From: Chelydra serpentina
Taxonomy: Eukaryota > Chordata > Testudines > Chelydridae
Length of the DNA: 64,000 nucleotides
Assembly: GCA_037349315.1 (NCBI GenBank)
Contig: JBAIAC010000057.1
Span: 12,679,501-12,743,500, forward strand
Direction: 5' to 3'
Part shown: positions 22,193-32,432 of the stretch, piece by piece
Layout: every line of letters starts with the position of its first letter
Numbering within the stretch: position 1 is the stretch's first letter
The notes under the pieces: model-generated
What the model was told of the DNA's origin: nothing
Databases searched by the model: none
The model's input: the letters and a program-made list of their open reading frames with translations, nothing else
Translations under genes and position numbers: made by a program

Positions 22193-23559
22193 TGTAACCC
22201 TTCTGCCAGTCAGAGTCGGCAGCAACAAGGGCCAGGTTCCGTATCTAGGGGTTCCATTCCAATAACACAATGCAAAAACCGGCTCGAGCCCCCACCCAGT
22301 GACCTGGGACAAATATATATCACCCCCCCTGGGCGCCTCTAAGAGGCAGTACTTCCCCTCTCGCAAGCACAGAGTCTGAGTGTAGAAAAACCTTTTAATG
22401 ACAGAGAGAAACAATGCGGCCTTTTGCTGGGGAAACACCACATCTAGGATTTGTAAACCAAACTGTGAGCAATGACCCACCCCAGCAAATTGGCCATGTC
22501 CTTTCCCTTTGGTTCTTGAGTCCATCAACCCCAAAAATCACCCAAAGTCCCCAAAAGTCCAACAACCCAAAAGTCCAGACCCAGAGTTCAAAAGTTCATC
22601 TGCAGAGTGTTACACCCCCTCCAGTCTGGGTAGAAATGGGGAGGGGAGAGGTAAGGGGCACCTTACGTGGCTCGAAGCTGACTGCCCCGTCCCTTCATGG
22701 TGCTTCGCTCGGCTCGGCTCTGCTCTGCCAGCCATCCCACGAGTCACTCCGTTCAGCCGTCCCGCAAGCCGCTTCGCCAGCAGCTCCGCTCCGTCAGTCG
22801 TCCTGCAAGCCGCTCCGGCTGTCCCGCCAACTGCTCCGCTCCGTCAGCCGTCCCGCAAGCCGCTCCGGCTGTCCCGCCAGCAGCTCCGCTCCGTCAGCAG
22901 CTCCGCTCCGTCAGCCGGCCTGCAAGCCGCTCCGGCTGGCCCGCCAACTGTCCCGCTCCGCTCCACCAGTCGCTCAGCAATAGATCTTCTGGCTCCCCCA
23001 CTACTTAACACAGTGCTCAGTGATTTCAGCTCATAACAATTTCAGCTTGTAGTTAGGGGAGCCTTCGTGCTCATTTGCACACTTAGTCCAGAGTAATTCC
23101 AACTCAGCAGCCTGTGAATAGACTCCTAAGGAACTCAAAATTAGCTCTGATATTCCACAGTGGAGAGAGAGAGAAGGAGGTGCAATTGACATTTAGGACC
23201 CTCAGAAGAGGCCCATGCCACCAGATACAAATACCTGTCCCCAACCTCTCTCAATTCACTGGGTTTTGGAATCCATGTCCCTCGCCTAGCAAGTGCTGCT
23301 TAGCTAAGGGCGAGTCCCTTCCTCATAACAAAAGCCCACTGTCCTTGATTCACATAATCAGGGTAACAACACTTTAGTCTTCCTGCCCCAATAACAGAGA
23401 AACTGGGGCTCCCACAGCAGTCAAGGTGACCATTTGGGCAAGCGGTCCATCATGCTTTGCAGGGTGGGTGTGTCCATGCAAACAAGATTAGCCCCTGACA
23501 TCCCTTTCCACAACTCACCACCAGATGTCAGGGTAGAGCTCATCCTGACTCTGCTTACA
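22193..23559 (-). mobile_element. Large solo LTR, 1367 bp, 4-bp TSD TGTG
   Basis: The plus-strand edges are TGTAACCC and GCTTACA, flanked by TGTG on both sides (22189-22192, 23560-23563). On the minus strand an ATTAAA polyadenylation-type signal lies near 22395-22400, so I place the element on the minus strand. The central part holds a GC-rich minisatellite (22738-22980). There is no retroviral protein sequence inside. TG/CA ends and the short duplication support an LTR; the length is large for an LTR, so a non-coding LTR element is possible. Confidence 0.65.
22738..22980. repeat. GC-rich minisatellite inside the LTR
   Basis: The phrases 'gcaagccgctccggctg', 'cccgcca' and 'agctccgctccgtcag' repeat about every 50 bases, roughly four to five times with partial units. 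It produces long spurious Ser/Pro/Arg frames. Confidence 0.8.
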
Positions 23560-23563
23560 TGTG

Positions 23564-23766
23564 AAAATGGGGTCATGCAGGGAGAAAGTTTGGTAACTGT
23601 TGGTCTCAGGGGTTAGAACACAGAGGATAGACTCTTTGGCTGCAATCCTGAAACATGTTGAGTGCTTGCTACTCGAGGCTGAGCAGTCTTGAGCTGGGGA
23701 ACTAGGAATCTATTCTTAATCCAACCACTGAATCTTCTTGGGACGAAGGAGAGCTCCGTGCAGCTC
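23564..23766. other. No gene recognised
   Basis: A linker between the LTR and the Penelope-type tail; it may be part of the same Penelope-like element but I cannot show it. Confidence 0.3.
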
Positions 23767-23834
23767 AAAAGCTTGTCTCTCTCACCAACAGAAGTTGGTC
23801 CAATAAAAGATATTCCCCTCACCCACCTTGTCTC
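23767..23834 (+). mobile_element. Penelope-like 3' tail, second subfamily
   Basis: 'aaaagcttgtctctctcacc' followed by 'agaagttggtccaataaaag' and 'cacccaccttgtctc' has the same arrangement as the 3' end at 28560-28628 (aaagctt... aataaa... gttagtct): a similar terminal layout with different words. The assignment is by analogy. Confidence 0.45.
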
Positions 23835-23835
23835 A

Positions 23836-23905
23836 CTCTGATCTTGGGAAAGTCACTTAAGCGTTCTGAGCCTCAGCTTGTCCATCTCTAGGAGAGATGG
23901 GGGGA
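23836..23905 (+). repeat. MIR-like SINE core fragment
   Basis: 'gatcttgggaaagtcactta' and 'gagcctcagcttgtccatct' are the MIR core. Only about 70 bases survive. Confidence 0.55.
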
Positions 23906-24229
23906 ACAAAGGCAGTGAAAAAAATTGTGAAATTGCTCAACATTTTTTGAAAACATTTTCATTTGGAAGTTTTTGTAAAGAACCGATTTCTAATGTTTTA
24001 AGAAGTTTCTAACCCTGCACCTCTGGTTCAACAGAAGAGTGTCTCTTTACCACATTTCTTCTCCTTTCCAGATCTGCTAAACCCCACTTAGTTTGGTGTT
24101 CATGGGTAACCCAGTCCCCGAGGTGTATTCAGGCAGGCCAGTCTCCACACTCTGGTCTTGTCCTGTCAAATCCCTGCTCTAGAACAGGAATTTAAGCTTG
24201 GCTCTGCTATGTGAGTGCCTTCACCACAA
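23906..24229. other. AT-rich, non-coding
   Basis: The first 100 bases carry 'gaaaattttca' words like the AT-rich family at 16105. Nothing else was recognised. Confidence 0.35.
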
Positions 24230-24440
24230 AGCTTTAGAGTCAGTCTCTCTCTTTTTATCTGGCCCAATGGCTATTCAATTATTGTATTGAAAGTGGAACA
24301 GCTTCAACAGGAAAGAGCCCCATCCTAGACTACCTGTGTAGCCCAGTGGCTCACCTAGAAGGGAGGCAAGGTGGGATTTGAACCCAACTCTCCCACATAC
24401 CAGGTGAGGGCCCTAACCACTGAACTATCACTACTACCTC
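24230..24440 (-). repeat. tRNA-headed SINE, second family, antisense
   Basis: On the minus strand the head reads 'gatagttcagtggttagggc' (A-box-like) and then 'gagagttgggttcaaatccc', which contains a good B-box (GTTCAAATC). The body is unlike the CR1-tailed SINE. It is a tRNA-derived SINE head, not a functional tRNA: the cloverleaf cannot be completed. Confidence 0.55.
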
Positions 24441-25783
24441 TTCCTTACTTCTGGGAAACTCACTCCTGATTTCGTTTGCTTGTATGAAAAATACCTGAAA
24501 TGAAATGTTTCCAAATTTTGATTCGCCAGAATTCCACAAAACTTTGGTTATGGTTCGGATCGAACTGACGGATGGATGGATGGCCTGGGACTGTCAGTGA
24601 ACCAAAAAACCCTCAGTTATTTACGTAGCTCTAGTTATTAGTATGGCACATGTAGTTTCTCCAAATTTACCAGCTGAAAAGAAGTTAATTTCCCCATATT
24701 CTAGTTACCTGTTCATTCAGGAGATAACAATGTACATTATCTCAAAACCACTGCTTTCTCCCTTAAGGATTCCAGAGTACCTAGGTAACTACATACACTA
24801 CTTAGTTTATCTGCATAGCCCAGGACCATCACAGCAGAATGAATCAAGCTAGATATGCGTTAACCCAAAGTACGGCAGTTTTGCACTTGAACATGTAGCA
24901 AAAGCCTGCATATAAATTTTCAGTCACACTAAAGTGCTTTCCATAATTCCTGTATAAAAAGCAATGCATTGTAACAGTTTTATTATAATGGCAACTTGAG
25001 GATACTTCTTGTTTATGAGGTGTAATAACCATATCCTCGGCTAAATAAATTCCAAAGTCGGTGGTCGAGTTGTTTATAGAAATATTCATCCTGGGAGTTT
25101 ATTAGCTGAAGAAAGAGTTATTACCAAGTTAACACAAAACCCCCTCATTTTGTGGTTATTATTATGATTACAGTGAAATCTTTAATTACATATTCCTATA
25201 GTAAACCAAAGGGAATTTAAACTTTCCAAACACAGAGCAGGGCTGGGAAACTGCTGAGAGGTAAAAATCTTACATCCCTTTGGCCTGTTCTATCCCTCAC
25301 CTAGCCGCTTTCTATTTTCCACCTCCCCACTTGGCTTATCTGCTTTCTACGCCTTCCTTCTCTCCCCCTGGAGACAAGCAAAGCTCTTGTGCCCAGGATA
25401 ACAGTCTTATTTTTGTTTGTGCTGCTGAATTGGGAGGAGGATTTTCTCCCAGTGCAAACCTAAACATAGTGTGAAGAGTGCAAGCAGAGAAAGAGAATGA
25501 GGTTTCAGGAAGCATCTAGGCTGGTGACTAGGGGCTCAGGAAGGCAAGCAACTGCTGGATGGATCACACAGCATCAGCATGCAGCACCAGCCTCTGAGTT
25601 TGTTAAATAAAGTCCTATCCCCTACAAATCTGCCCACCTGCTGCATCACTTACCACTAATGAAAATTCTGGGGGAAAATGTGCTGGGGAGGGAACGGGGG
25701 AAAGGGATGACTGGAAAGAAGTCAGAGAGTTTTTGTATTTGATAACCCCAATTTTATAGCCTGTATCTACATCTGTCCCTATA
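24441..25783. other. AT-rich unique-looking stretch
   Basis: Contains a short (gatg)n run near 24571-24582 and (tta)n at about 25157. Frames are short and stop-rich. No gene was recognised. Confidence 0.4.
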
Positions 25784-26185
25784 CAGTAAAAGCTGTGTTA
25801 TCCGGCCCTGTACCAACCACACAGCTCTATAAACCAGCATTTCCAATCTTCATAGAAAGTCTGGTTTATAGTCTGCTTGGCGCGGGGCCGGCAAGCTCCC
25901 TACCTGGCTGTGTGTGGCTCCCTGCAAGCGGTGACCTGTCCTCGCTGCTCCTAGGCGGAGGAACAGACACGGGGGGTTCGGAGTGTGGGAGGGAGTGTGG
26001 GGCTGGGGCATGGGATGGGGACCAGGGTGCCGGATCTGTGGGGAGCTCCCCTCGGGCGGCTCCCTGCAAGCGGCGACCTGTCCTGGCTGCTCCTAGGCAG
26101 AGGCATGGCAGGAGACTCTGCGTGCTTTTCCCACCCCAAGTGCTGGCTCCACAGCTCCCATGGGCTCCAATCTGCTTGGAGGTGA
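25784..26185. mobile_element. Probable Tigger/pogo-type DNA element fragment
   Basis: It starts with TA followed by CAGTAAAAGCTGTGTTATCC, a pogo-like terminus (CAGTnnnAgC). The interior is GC-rich and holds a 41-bp phrase starting 'ggctccctgcaagcggtgac' at 25917 and again at about 26059, a direct repeat 142 bp apart. The right end is not found. The long frames here (170 and 137 codons, opposing) look spurious. Confidence 0.45.
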
Positions 26186-26269
26186 AGAATAAGACTTGCC
26201 TAACCTGATTAATGGGACAAGGCAAAAGAGAAGATGTCTGCACCAACCTCATACTCCATGAATGATTTA

Positions 26270-26480
26270 GAGCATTTGTTTTAGAAAGAGCTATCCTACT
26301 GAGATTTAAAATGTGAAGTGATGGAGACTCCAACACATCCCTGGTAAACAAACTGCCCCAATTAATTACTCTCCCCATTGAAAATGTGTGCTTTTAGTGG
26401 TGTTTGATTTGTTTGATCACTTTTAGTACTTCCTTTCTCTCTGCTAAACTCAGCATTTGATAACCTCTTGTGGACACTGG
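26270..26480 (-). repeat. Diverged CR1-type fragment, antisense
   Basis: 'gagactccaacacatccctg', 'caattaattactctccccat' and 'ctaaactcagcatttgataa' match the antisense order of a CR1 ORF2 C-terminus and 3' part, at high divergence. Confidence 0.5.
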
Positions 26481-26599
26481 TGTCTTTCTTATGACAGCTA
26501 CATTTGGAAACCATCTTAAATATATTCTCATCTGGACTTTATATATAGCAAAGGGCAGGTGAGGGCCACTATTTGTTTGCCAAGCACTTTGCATAAGTG

Positions 26600-26945
26600 T
26601 GATCCCATTCAACAGGCAATTCCGACATTTTGAAATGTCCTTTCATCCCAAATCAAAATCTTTGAAATTTCATAATTTCCTACAAAATGAAATTTCTGAC
26701 ATTTTTTTTGGAAATATCAAAACGATCTTATCATTCCTTTAGACTTCATTGTTTCTAATTTAATAAATATAATATATAGTCAAAATGAATCATGTCAAGT
26801 TTATCAAAATGAAATATTACAATATTTTGTTCTCAAAAATGGTGATCTGGAGATGGTCCCATGAAACATTTGAATTTTGCAGCACCAGCATTTTCCCAAT
26901 GGAAAACTGGTCCCCCGGAAAATTTTCAACCATCTCTGTAGAATA
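26600..26945. repeat. AT-rich repeat of the 'gaaaattt' family
   Basis: Dense 'gaaatttc' words with both orientations present; it ends 'aaaattttcaaccatctctg'. It is related to 11501-11829 and 60306-60690. Confidence 0.45.
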
Positions 26946-27403
26946 CACAGTAATGGCTCAAGATAGAATTTGGCAACATTCAGCAGCGGACACCTTTACT
27001 CTTGCAAAAGGGCTCATGGTATTTCTAGAGGTCAGGACCATAGTTGTACTTTTCATCTGGAAGGCACCATGATGCCCTTTAGCACTGGATTCTCTACGGA
27101 TGCAGAAGGAAGATAGCCACCTACAGGATTAGCACTACCACTTACTATAGACCCTGGGGTTTTCTTGGTAGTCTCTCACACAAGCACTGATCGGGCCTTT
27201 CTGTTCTTATCTTCCAAGATCCAACAAGATCAAAGCCTGAGATAGCAGAGCTGCAGATGGCAAGGGTGCAAAGGGAGCAAGCAAATTCAGTATGCAAGGG
27301 GAAAGGAGCTGTTCCTCCAGCTTTGATGACTCGCCAGACAATGTGATATGCCTCTTACTTCACACACCCAGACCATCCTGTAATCCAGGACAGACCTATC
27401 TTC

Positions 27404-27440
<37 letters not shown>

Positions 27441-27803
27441 CAGCTCAGCATTAAGCAGGTGAATGGGCCAGAAACACCAATCCGCTGGACAATACTGCTC
27501 CGTTTCCTCAAATTCCTTGGCTTCCTTTCTCCATTTGCCCCGCCTGAATATTTGTGGGAGATTTTCAAAGGCACAAAGGGGCAGTTAGGCAACTAACTCC
27601 CATTGAAAGCCAGCATTCATGATTTGAAAATCTCATCCCTTTGTTTTTCAAGTTGGATCCTGGAGAGTTTGTCTGTTATGAAAGGAGGAAGAAAGTGGCC
27701 TGAGACAGTGGAGACCCAACGTCACTAAGCCACATCATATTGTGATGTGTACAGTACATATTTTTGTTCTGTATTTTTTGGGGGGGGAAACAGATGATAT
27801 ACT
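26946..27803. other. Non-coding with a 31-bp poly-A
   Basis: A run of 31 A occupies 27407-27437. Sequence near 27550-27640 ('gagattttcaaaggcacaaa') belongs to a minor dispersed repeat. The last 12 bases are the left copy of the Penelope target duplication. No gene was recognised. Confidence 0.5.
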
Positions 27804-28628
27804 TTTCAGAGTAGCAGCCATGTTAGTCTGTGTCAGCAAAAAGAACAGGATTACAGACAGCACCCCAACCTGAAGCAAATACTCACCAGCAACCACACAC
27901 CATACAACAAAAACACTAACCCAGGAACCTATCCTTGCAACAAAGCCCGATGCCAACTCTGTCCACATATCTATTCAAGTGACACCATCACATCAGCCAC
28001 GCCATCAGGGGCCAGTTCACCTGCACATCTACCAATGTGATTTATGCCATCATGTGCCAGCAATGCCCCTCTGCCATGTACATTGGCCAAAACGGACAGT
28101 CTCTACGCAAAAGAATAAATGGACACAAAACTGACATCAGGAATCATAACATTCAAAAACCAGTAGGAGAACATTTCAACCTCTCTAATCCCTCAGTGAC
28201 AGACTTAAAGGTGGCAATTTTGCAACAGAAAAACTTCAAAAACAGACTTCAACGAGAAGCTGCTGAACTTGAATTAATATGCAATCTAGATACCATCAAC
28301 TCAGGTTTGAACAGAGACTGGGAATGGCTTGGCCATTACGTTAATTGAATCTATTTCCCTTAGTTAACTATCCTAACTCACACTTGTGTCAACTGTCCGC
28401 AATGGGCCATCTTGATTATCACTTCAAAAGTTTTTTCACCCCTGCTGATATAGTTCCTCTTAATTAATTAGCCTCTTAAAGTTGGTGTAGGCACTTCCAC
28501 CTTTTCATGTTTTTCTGAATGTATAAATATCTGCTCACTGTATGTTCCATTCCATGTGTCTGATGAAGTGGGTTCTAACCCAAGAAAGCTTATGCTGAAA
28601 TAAATTTGTTAGTCTCTAAGGTGCCTAT
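27804..28628 (+). mobile_element. Penelope-like retroelement, truncated, 12-bp TSD
   Basis: An 825-bp insertion flanked by AGATGATATACT on both sides (27792-27803, 28629-28640). The left edge is 'tttcagagtagcagccatgt', an inverted piece of the family's 3' terminus. The middle encodes the C-terminal part of a Penelope protein with a GIY-YIG nuclease domain. The right part is a 3'UTR with 'gaagtgggttctaaccca' and 'gaaataaatttgttagtctc'. The reverse transcriptase domain is missing (5' truncation). Inverted terminal pieces are known for Penelope elements. Confidence 0.82.
27870..28348 (+). pseudogene. Penelope GIY-YIG endonuclease domain, frameshifted
   Basis: Penelope-like elements encode a reverse transcriptase joined to a GIY-YIG endonuclease that cuts the target DNA. 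Here only the nuclease end remains. The open frame at 28037-28348 shows the GIY equivalent as V/M-I-Y (residues 2-3), a C-x2-C pair (7-10), YIG (15-17), a conserved Arg/His cluster LRKRINGH (23-30) and the Glu-rich stretch QREAAELELI (72-81) that would hold the catalytic Glu. Upstream, about 27925-28010 in another frame, reads a Cys-rich run (C-x4-C-x2-C) usual before this domain, so a frameshift lies near 28010. The Met at 28037 is only the first Met after the shift. It is not functional. Confidence 0.78.
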
Positions 28629-28640
28629 AGATGATATACT

Positions 28641-29329
28641 CTCATCATACGGTAATAAGATTTTCCATTCCACTAATATCTCTGGAGGATGTTAAGGAGA
28701 AGCGACTAAAGTCAGACATTTTTAAATCAGCAGGTCCAGATAACTTGCATCCAAGAGTTTCCAAAGAGCTGGCTGAGGAGCTCACTAGACCATTAATGTT
28801 AATTTTAAATAAGTCTTGGAGCACTGGGGATGTTGCAGAAGACTGGAAGAAAGCGAATGTACAATTTTTAAAAAGGGTAAATGAGATAACCTGAGTAATT
28901 ATAGGCCTGTCAGCCTGATATTATAGGCCTGTCAGCCAGACAAGACAATGGAGTGGCTGACACAGGACTTGATTAATAAAGAATTAAAGAAGGGCAATGC
29001 AAATCAACATGGGTTTATGGAAAATAGATCCTGTCAAATTAACTTGATATCTTTTTTGATGAAATTACAAGTTTGGTTAATACAGGTAATAGTGTTGTCA
29101 TAATATACTTAGACTTCTATAAAGGTGTTTGACTTGGTACCGCACATTTGATTAAAAAAGCTAGAATGACAAAGTTAACGTGGCACACATGAATGGATTA
29201 AAAAATGGCTAACTGATAAGTCTCAAAATATAATTGTAAATGAAGAATTGTCATAAAGCGAGTGAGTTTCCAGAGGGGTCCCACACGGATTGGTTCTTGG
29301 CCCTACGCTATTTCACATTTTTATCAATG
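28641..29329 (+). repeat. CR1 LINE ORF2 fragment, left half
   Basis: The translation around 28720-28890 gives the CR1 reverse transcriptase phrase SAGPDNLHPRV followed by WSTGDVAEDWKKANV, then in broken frames the YRPVS, HGF and GVPxGLVLGPTLF motifs. A short local duplication of 'ttataggcctgtcagcc' lies near 28900-28937. It stops at the RTE insertion and resumes at 32433. It carries many frame breaks and is old. Confidence 0.82.
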
Positions 29330-29572
29330 TCCACTGCAAAATCCTACCTCAGCGCCTCAACGTGATGCAGCGGTGACCCTGGCCGTCTGACAGCTATGGT
29401 AGCGGGGCATATGCCCTGGTAGGTTTTACCATGCTACAAAGGTGTCGGACTATCCAATCCAGGGAGGAGGGTTGCTCTCTGAGGAAAGAGCGCTTTTCCT
29501 TCTCCTTAGAGGTTGAAGGCTAGCTAAGCTTGAGGAGGTACGCATGCCTGCCCACCTAGCCAGTGGGATGAC

Positions 29573-31615
29573 TTGAAGTTAATGGCTAAAACAACACGAG
29601 TAAATGCACGTTCTACGGTGGCGGAGCGGAAATTGAGCGACAAGAGGTTGCTAAAAATGTCAGGTGCTAGGCCAACATGGAAAAGGACAATCCTTGCTGT
29701 GTGTACTTACAATTGTAGGTCACTGGCAAAGGAGGAAACTTTAAACCATCTGATGGAGGAGAAGAAAAGGATAAAATGCGATATTCTCAGTGTCTGCGAA
29801 ACCCGACGAAAGGAGGAGTTGGAAGTCAACTGGAAGGATGGAAGTGCTGTGAGGCTCGGAAAGGGAGATGGCGCTAGAAATGTTGGAGGAGTTGGATTTA
29901 TTAATAAAGATTGGTCTTCGAAAGTCATATCATGCCAGCTAACATCATCACGTATCGGTGTGCTGCATCTTCAGATGGAGTCAAAAGCTACCCTCAAGGT
30001 CATCCAGGCCTACGCTCCCACAAGTGCAAGTGAGGACGAAGAAGTGGAAGAATTCTACCGAGAGCTTGAAAGAGCTCTCGCGCAAAAGTCCACTTACACG
30101 GTCACAACGGGAGATTTCAATGCCAAGGTCGGGCGAGGGAAAGCTGGCGAAAAGTTCATAGGGAGATACGGCAGCGGTGAAAGGAATGAAAGAGGAGAGA
30201 GGCTGGTAGCGATGGCAGAAATGAAAGAACTGTACGTGGCAAACACCCGGTACAAAAAGAAGATCTCAAGAAGGTGGACATGGATCGCACCAAACGCGAA
30301 GAGTAAGAATGAAATCGACTATATTTTAGTCAATAAAAGGCGCATTGTTCAAGACGTCTCTGTGGTGCAGCCCTTCAACACCGGCAGTGACCATCGCCTG
30401 CTTAGAGCGAAGTTGATTTTCGACGAAGCGGTGGAAAAGAAGGCGTTACAGATGGCAAACAGGAAACGGCAGCTGAAGACATTCGATGAAGCAAAGCTGA
30501 AAAAAGCGATTTCTGGGTTTGACTGGAGCCAGATGGAAAAGTGTGATGAGGACTATAGTATCTTTGTTGACAAGTTGAGATGTTGCATAAAAGCAGCTGA
30601 AATTAAAAAGCTGAAGAAGGCGAAGGGAAGAATCTCGATTGAAATGAAAAGCTTGTTGGAGAAGCGGAGAAACATGAAAAGGAGCTCGGATAACAACCTC
30701 GAGTACTCCATTCTGTGCAAGCTTATACGGCGAAAACTGAAGGATGACTTCGAGAACTTCCGGAAAGAAAAGCTCCTTAAAACAGCTGAATCACGCAAGA
30801 GCCTCAGGACATGCAAGCGGGAATTGACGCAGTATAGATTGAGCATAACAGCATTGAAGAACAAGGATGGAGAGACAGTAATCGACAGAGCAGGGATGGA
30901 GGAGGTCTGCAAGGACTTCTATACAGAACTGTTCAAATCAAGAATCAATGTCCCCCTCCCAACCGTCGAAGAGTCAGAAGAACGCGTCCCCCCAATAATC
31001 GTCAGTGAAGTCCGAAGCGCACTACACCAGATGAAGAAGGGAAAAGCTTCAGGCAAAGATGGAATAACGTTAGAAATTATTTATGCAGGAGGCGAAAAAC
31101 TTTGGAAGGCCCTCGCTTTAAGATTCAGTCGATATCTTGAAGAAGGAAAAATACCATCAAGCTGGAAGGAGTCGAATACCATCTTGCTGCACAAGAAGGG
31201 TGATCGAGAAAATCTTAAGAGCTACCGCCCTATATGCCTGCTCTCTCACATCTACAAGCTCTTCACAAAGGTGATAACGAATCAACTTTCGCAGAGTCTG
31301 GATGAACAACAGCCGAGAGAGCAGGCAGGGTTTCGAAGAAATTTCAGTACAATCGACCATATATTTACCCTTAGCCAGCTCCTAGAAAGAGCGAGGGAAT
31401 ACAAACTCCCGCTGTGCATTGCTTTTGTCGACTATGAAAAGGCCTACGATAGCGTTGAGTTGAACGCAATATTAAAGGCACTCGCAGAGCAGGGCATTAA
31501 CACGCAGTACATTAGTTTGTTGAAGGAAGCGAATACTGGATGTACAACAGACATTACTCTCCTCGAAACTCCCCTCCGCATCCCAATCGAGAAAGGCGTA
31601 AAGGTGTCAACATAA
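29573..31615 (+). pseudogene. RTE endonuclease-reverse transcriptase, N-terminal 680 codons
   Basis: Encodes the machinery for target-primed reverse transcription. The AP-like endonuclease occupies about residues 40-280, with CTYNCRS (44-50), the metal-binding Glu in CETRR (75-79), GDFN (180-183), NEIDY (246-250) and SDH (272-274), all catalytic motifs intact. The linker is Lys/Arg-rich. The reverse transcriptase starts near 480 with KGKASGKDGI (489-498), KKGDRENLKSYRPICLLS (541-558), QAGFRRNFSTIDH (584-596) and palm motif A, FVDYEKAYDS (618-627). The frame then ends five codons after GVK near 31600, where motif B should follow. The start is uncertain: Met 1 at 29573 or Met 29. The overall pattern resembles nematode RTE proteins; this is recognition, not a search. 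Confidence 0.88.
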
Positions 31616-32397
31616 ATGGAGAGAGATTATCTCATCTCAGATTTGCAGACGACATTGTACTAATTGCCAAAAGCACCAACCAACTGCAGAGCATGCTACG
31701 AAGACTCGACAAGAAAAGTAGTCAGGCCGGCCTGAAAATGAACTGCTGCAAAACGAAATATATGCGATCAGACGTCTTACGAAAAGCCCGAATAATGGTA
31801 ACAGGAGAAGACATCAAAGAAGTGGAACAGTACATATATTTGGGCCAAGAAGTGAATATGCGCCAAGACCTGAACGGGGAACTCTCGCGAAGGATTCGGG
31901 CAGGATGGTGTGCGTTTAATTCCATCAAGGACGTCCTCAAAGGAAAAATTGACAAGACCACACGTAAAAATATTTTCAATTCAGCAGTGCTGCCAGCCAT
32001 GCTGTATGGCAGTGAAACATGGGCACTGACGAAGAGAGAAGAGCAGCGGCTGTTGGTAGCTGAAAGGGCAATGGAACGAGCTATGTTGGGAATCTCCCTT
32101 CTGGATCGTATACCAAATGAAATCATCAGAGAATGCAGCGGTGTGAAAGATATTGTCGTGGAAAGCAGACATAACAAGATGCGATGGGCAGGCCACACAG
32201 CACGGCTCACGGACAACAGGTGGACCGCAATCATTGCTGAGTGGTACCCGCGAGAACAGAAAAGACCCCCCGGTTGGCCTCCAAGAAGATGGGAAGATGA
32301 CATCGTTAAACATTTCGGACGAATGTGGAGAAGAAAGGCAAGAGTGCGAGAAGAATGGCAGACATGTTGTGATCAGTGCAGTCTTAACGACAGCTGA
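31540..32397 (+). pseudogene. RTE reverse transcriptase C-terminal part, shifted frame
   Basis: A continuation of the same protein in another frame. True similarity begins about residue 21 (31600) at KGVNING. Palm motif C, with the two catalytic Asp, is LRFADDIVL (33-41). Thumb and C-terminal phrases follow: YLGQEVN, LPAMLYGSETWA, ERAMLGIS and RWEDDI near the end, with the stop at 32395-32397. The first 20 codons are out-of-frame reading of the upstream domain. The motif B segment between the two frames is absent, so the copy cannot make an active polymerase. Confidence 0.88.
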
Positions 32398-32432
32398 AGT
32401 CCGATCGATCCAGGTGATCCAGGTGATCAATG

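Larger units (their letters stand above)
29330..32425 (+). mobile_element. Nearly full-length RTE-clade LINE inserted in CR1
   Basis: This 3096-bp insert is bounded by ATCAATG on both sides (29323-29329, 32426-32432). Removing it and one copy restores the CR1 reading phrase I-N-D-L. It has about 240 bases of 5'UTR, one long protein region broken once, only about 28 bases after the stop and a 3' tail with a short tandem repeat 'gatccaggt' (32408-32425). A single ORF with endonuclease and reverse transcriptase, a very short 3'UTR and a short tandem tail are RTE traits. It is much better preserved than the CR1 around it. Confidence 0.9.

Noticed and set aside
22414..23036. 189- and 175-codon frames that resemble a low-complexity protein
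   Set aside because: They read through the minisatellite in a probable LTR; the repetition is at DNA level in all frames.
22193..23559. A full endogenous retrovirus
   Set aside because: No gag, pol or env phrase in any frame, and only one LTR-like unit.
25866..26378. 170-codon minus frame opposite a 137-codon plus frame
   Set aside because: Both span a GC-rich DNA element with no domain; opposing open frames indicate low stop density rather than coding.
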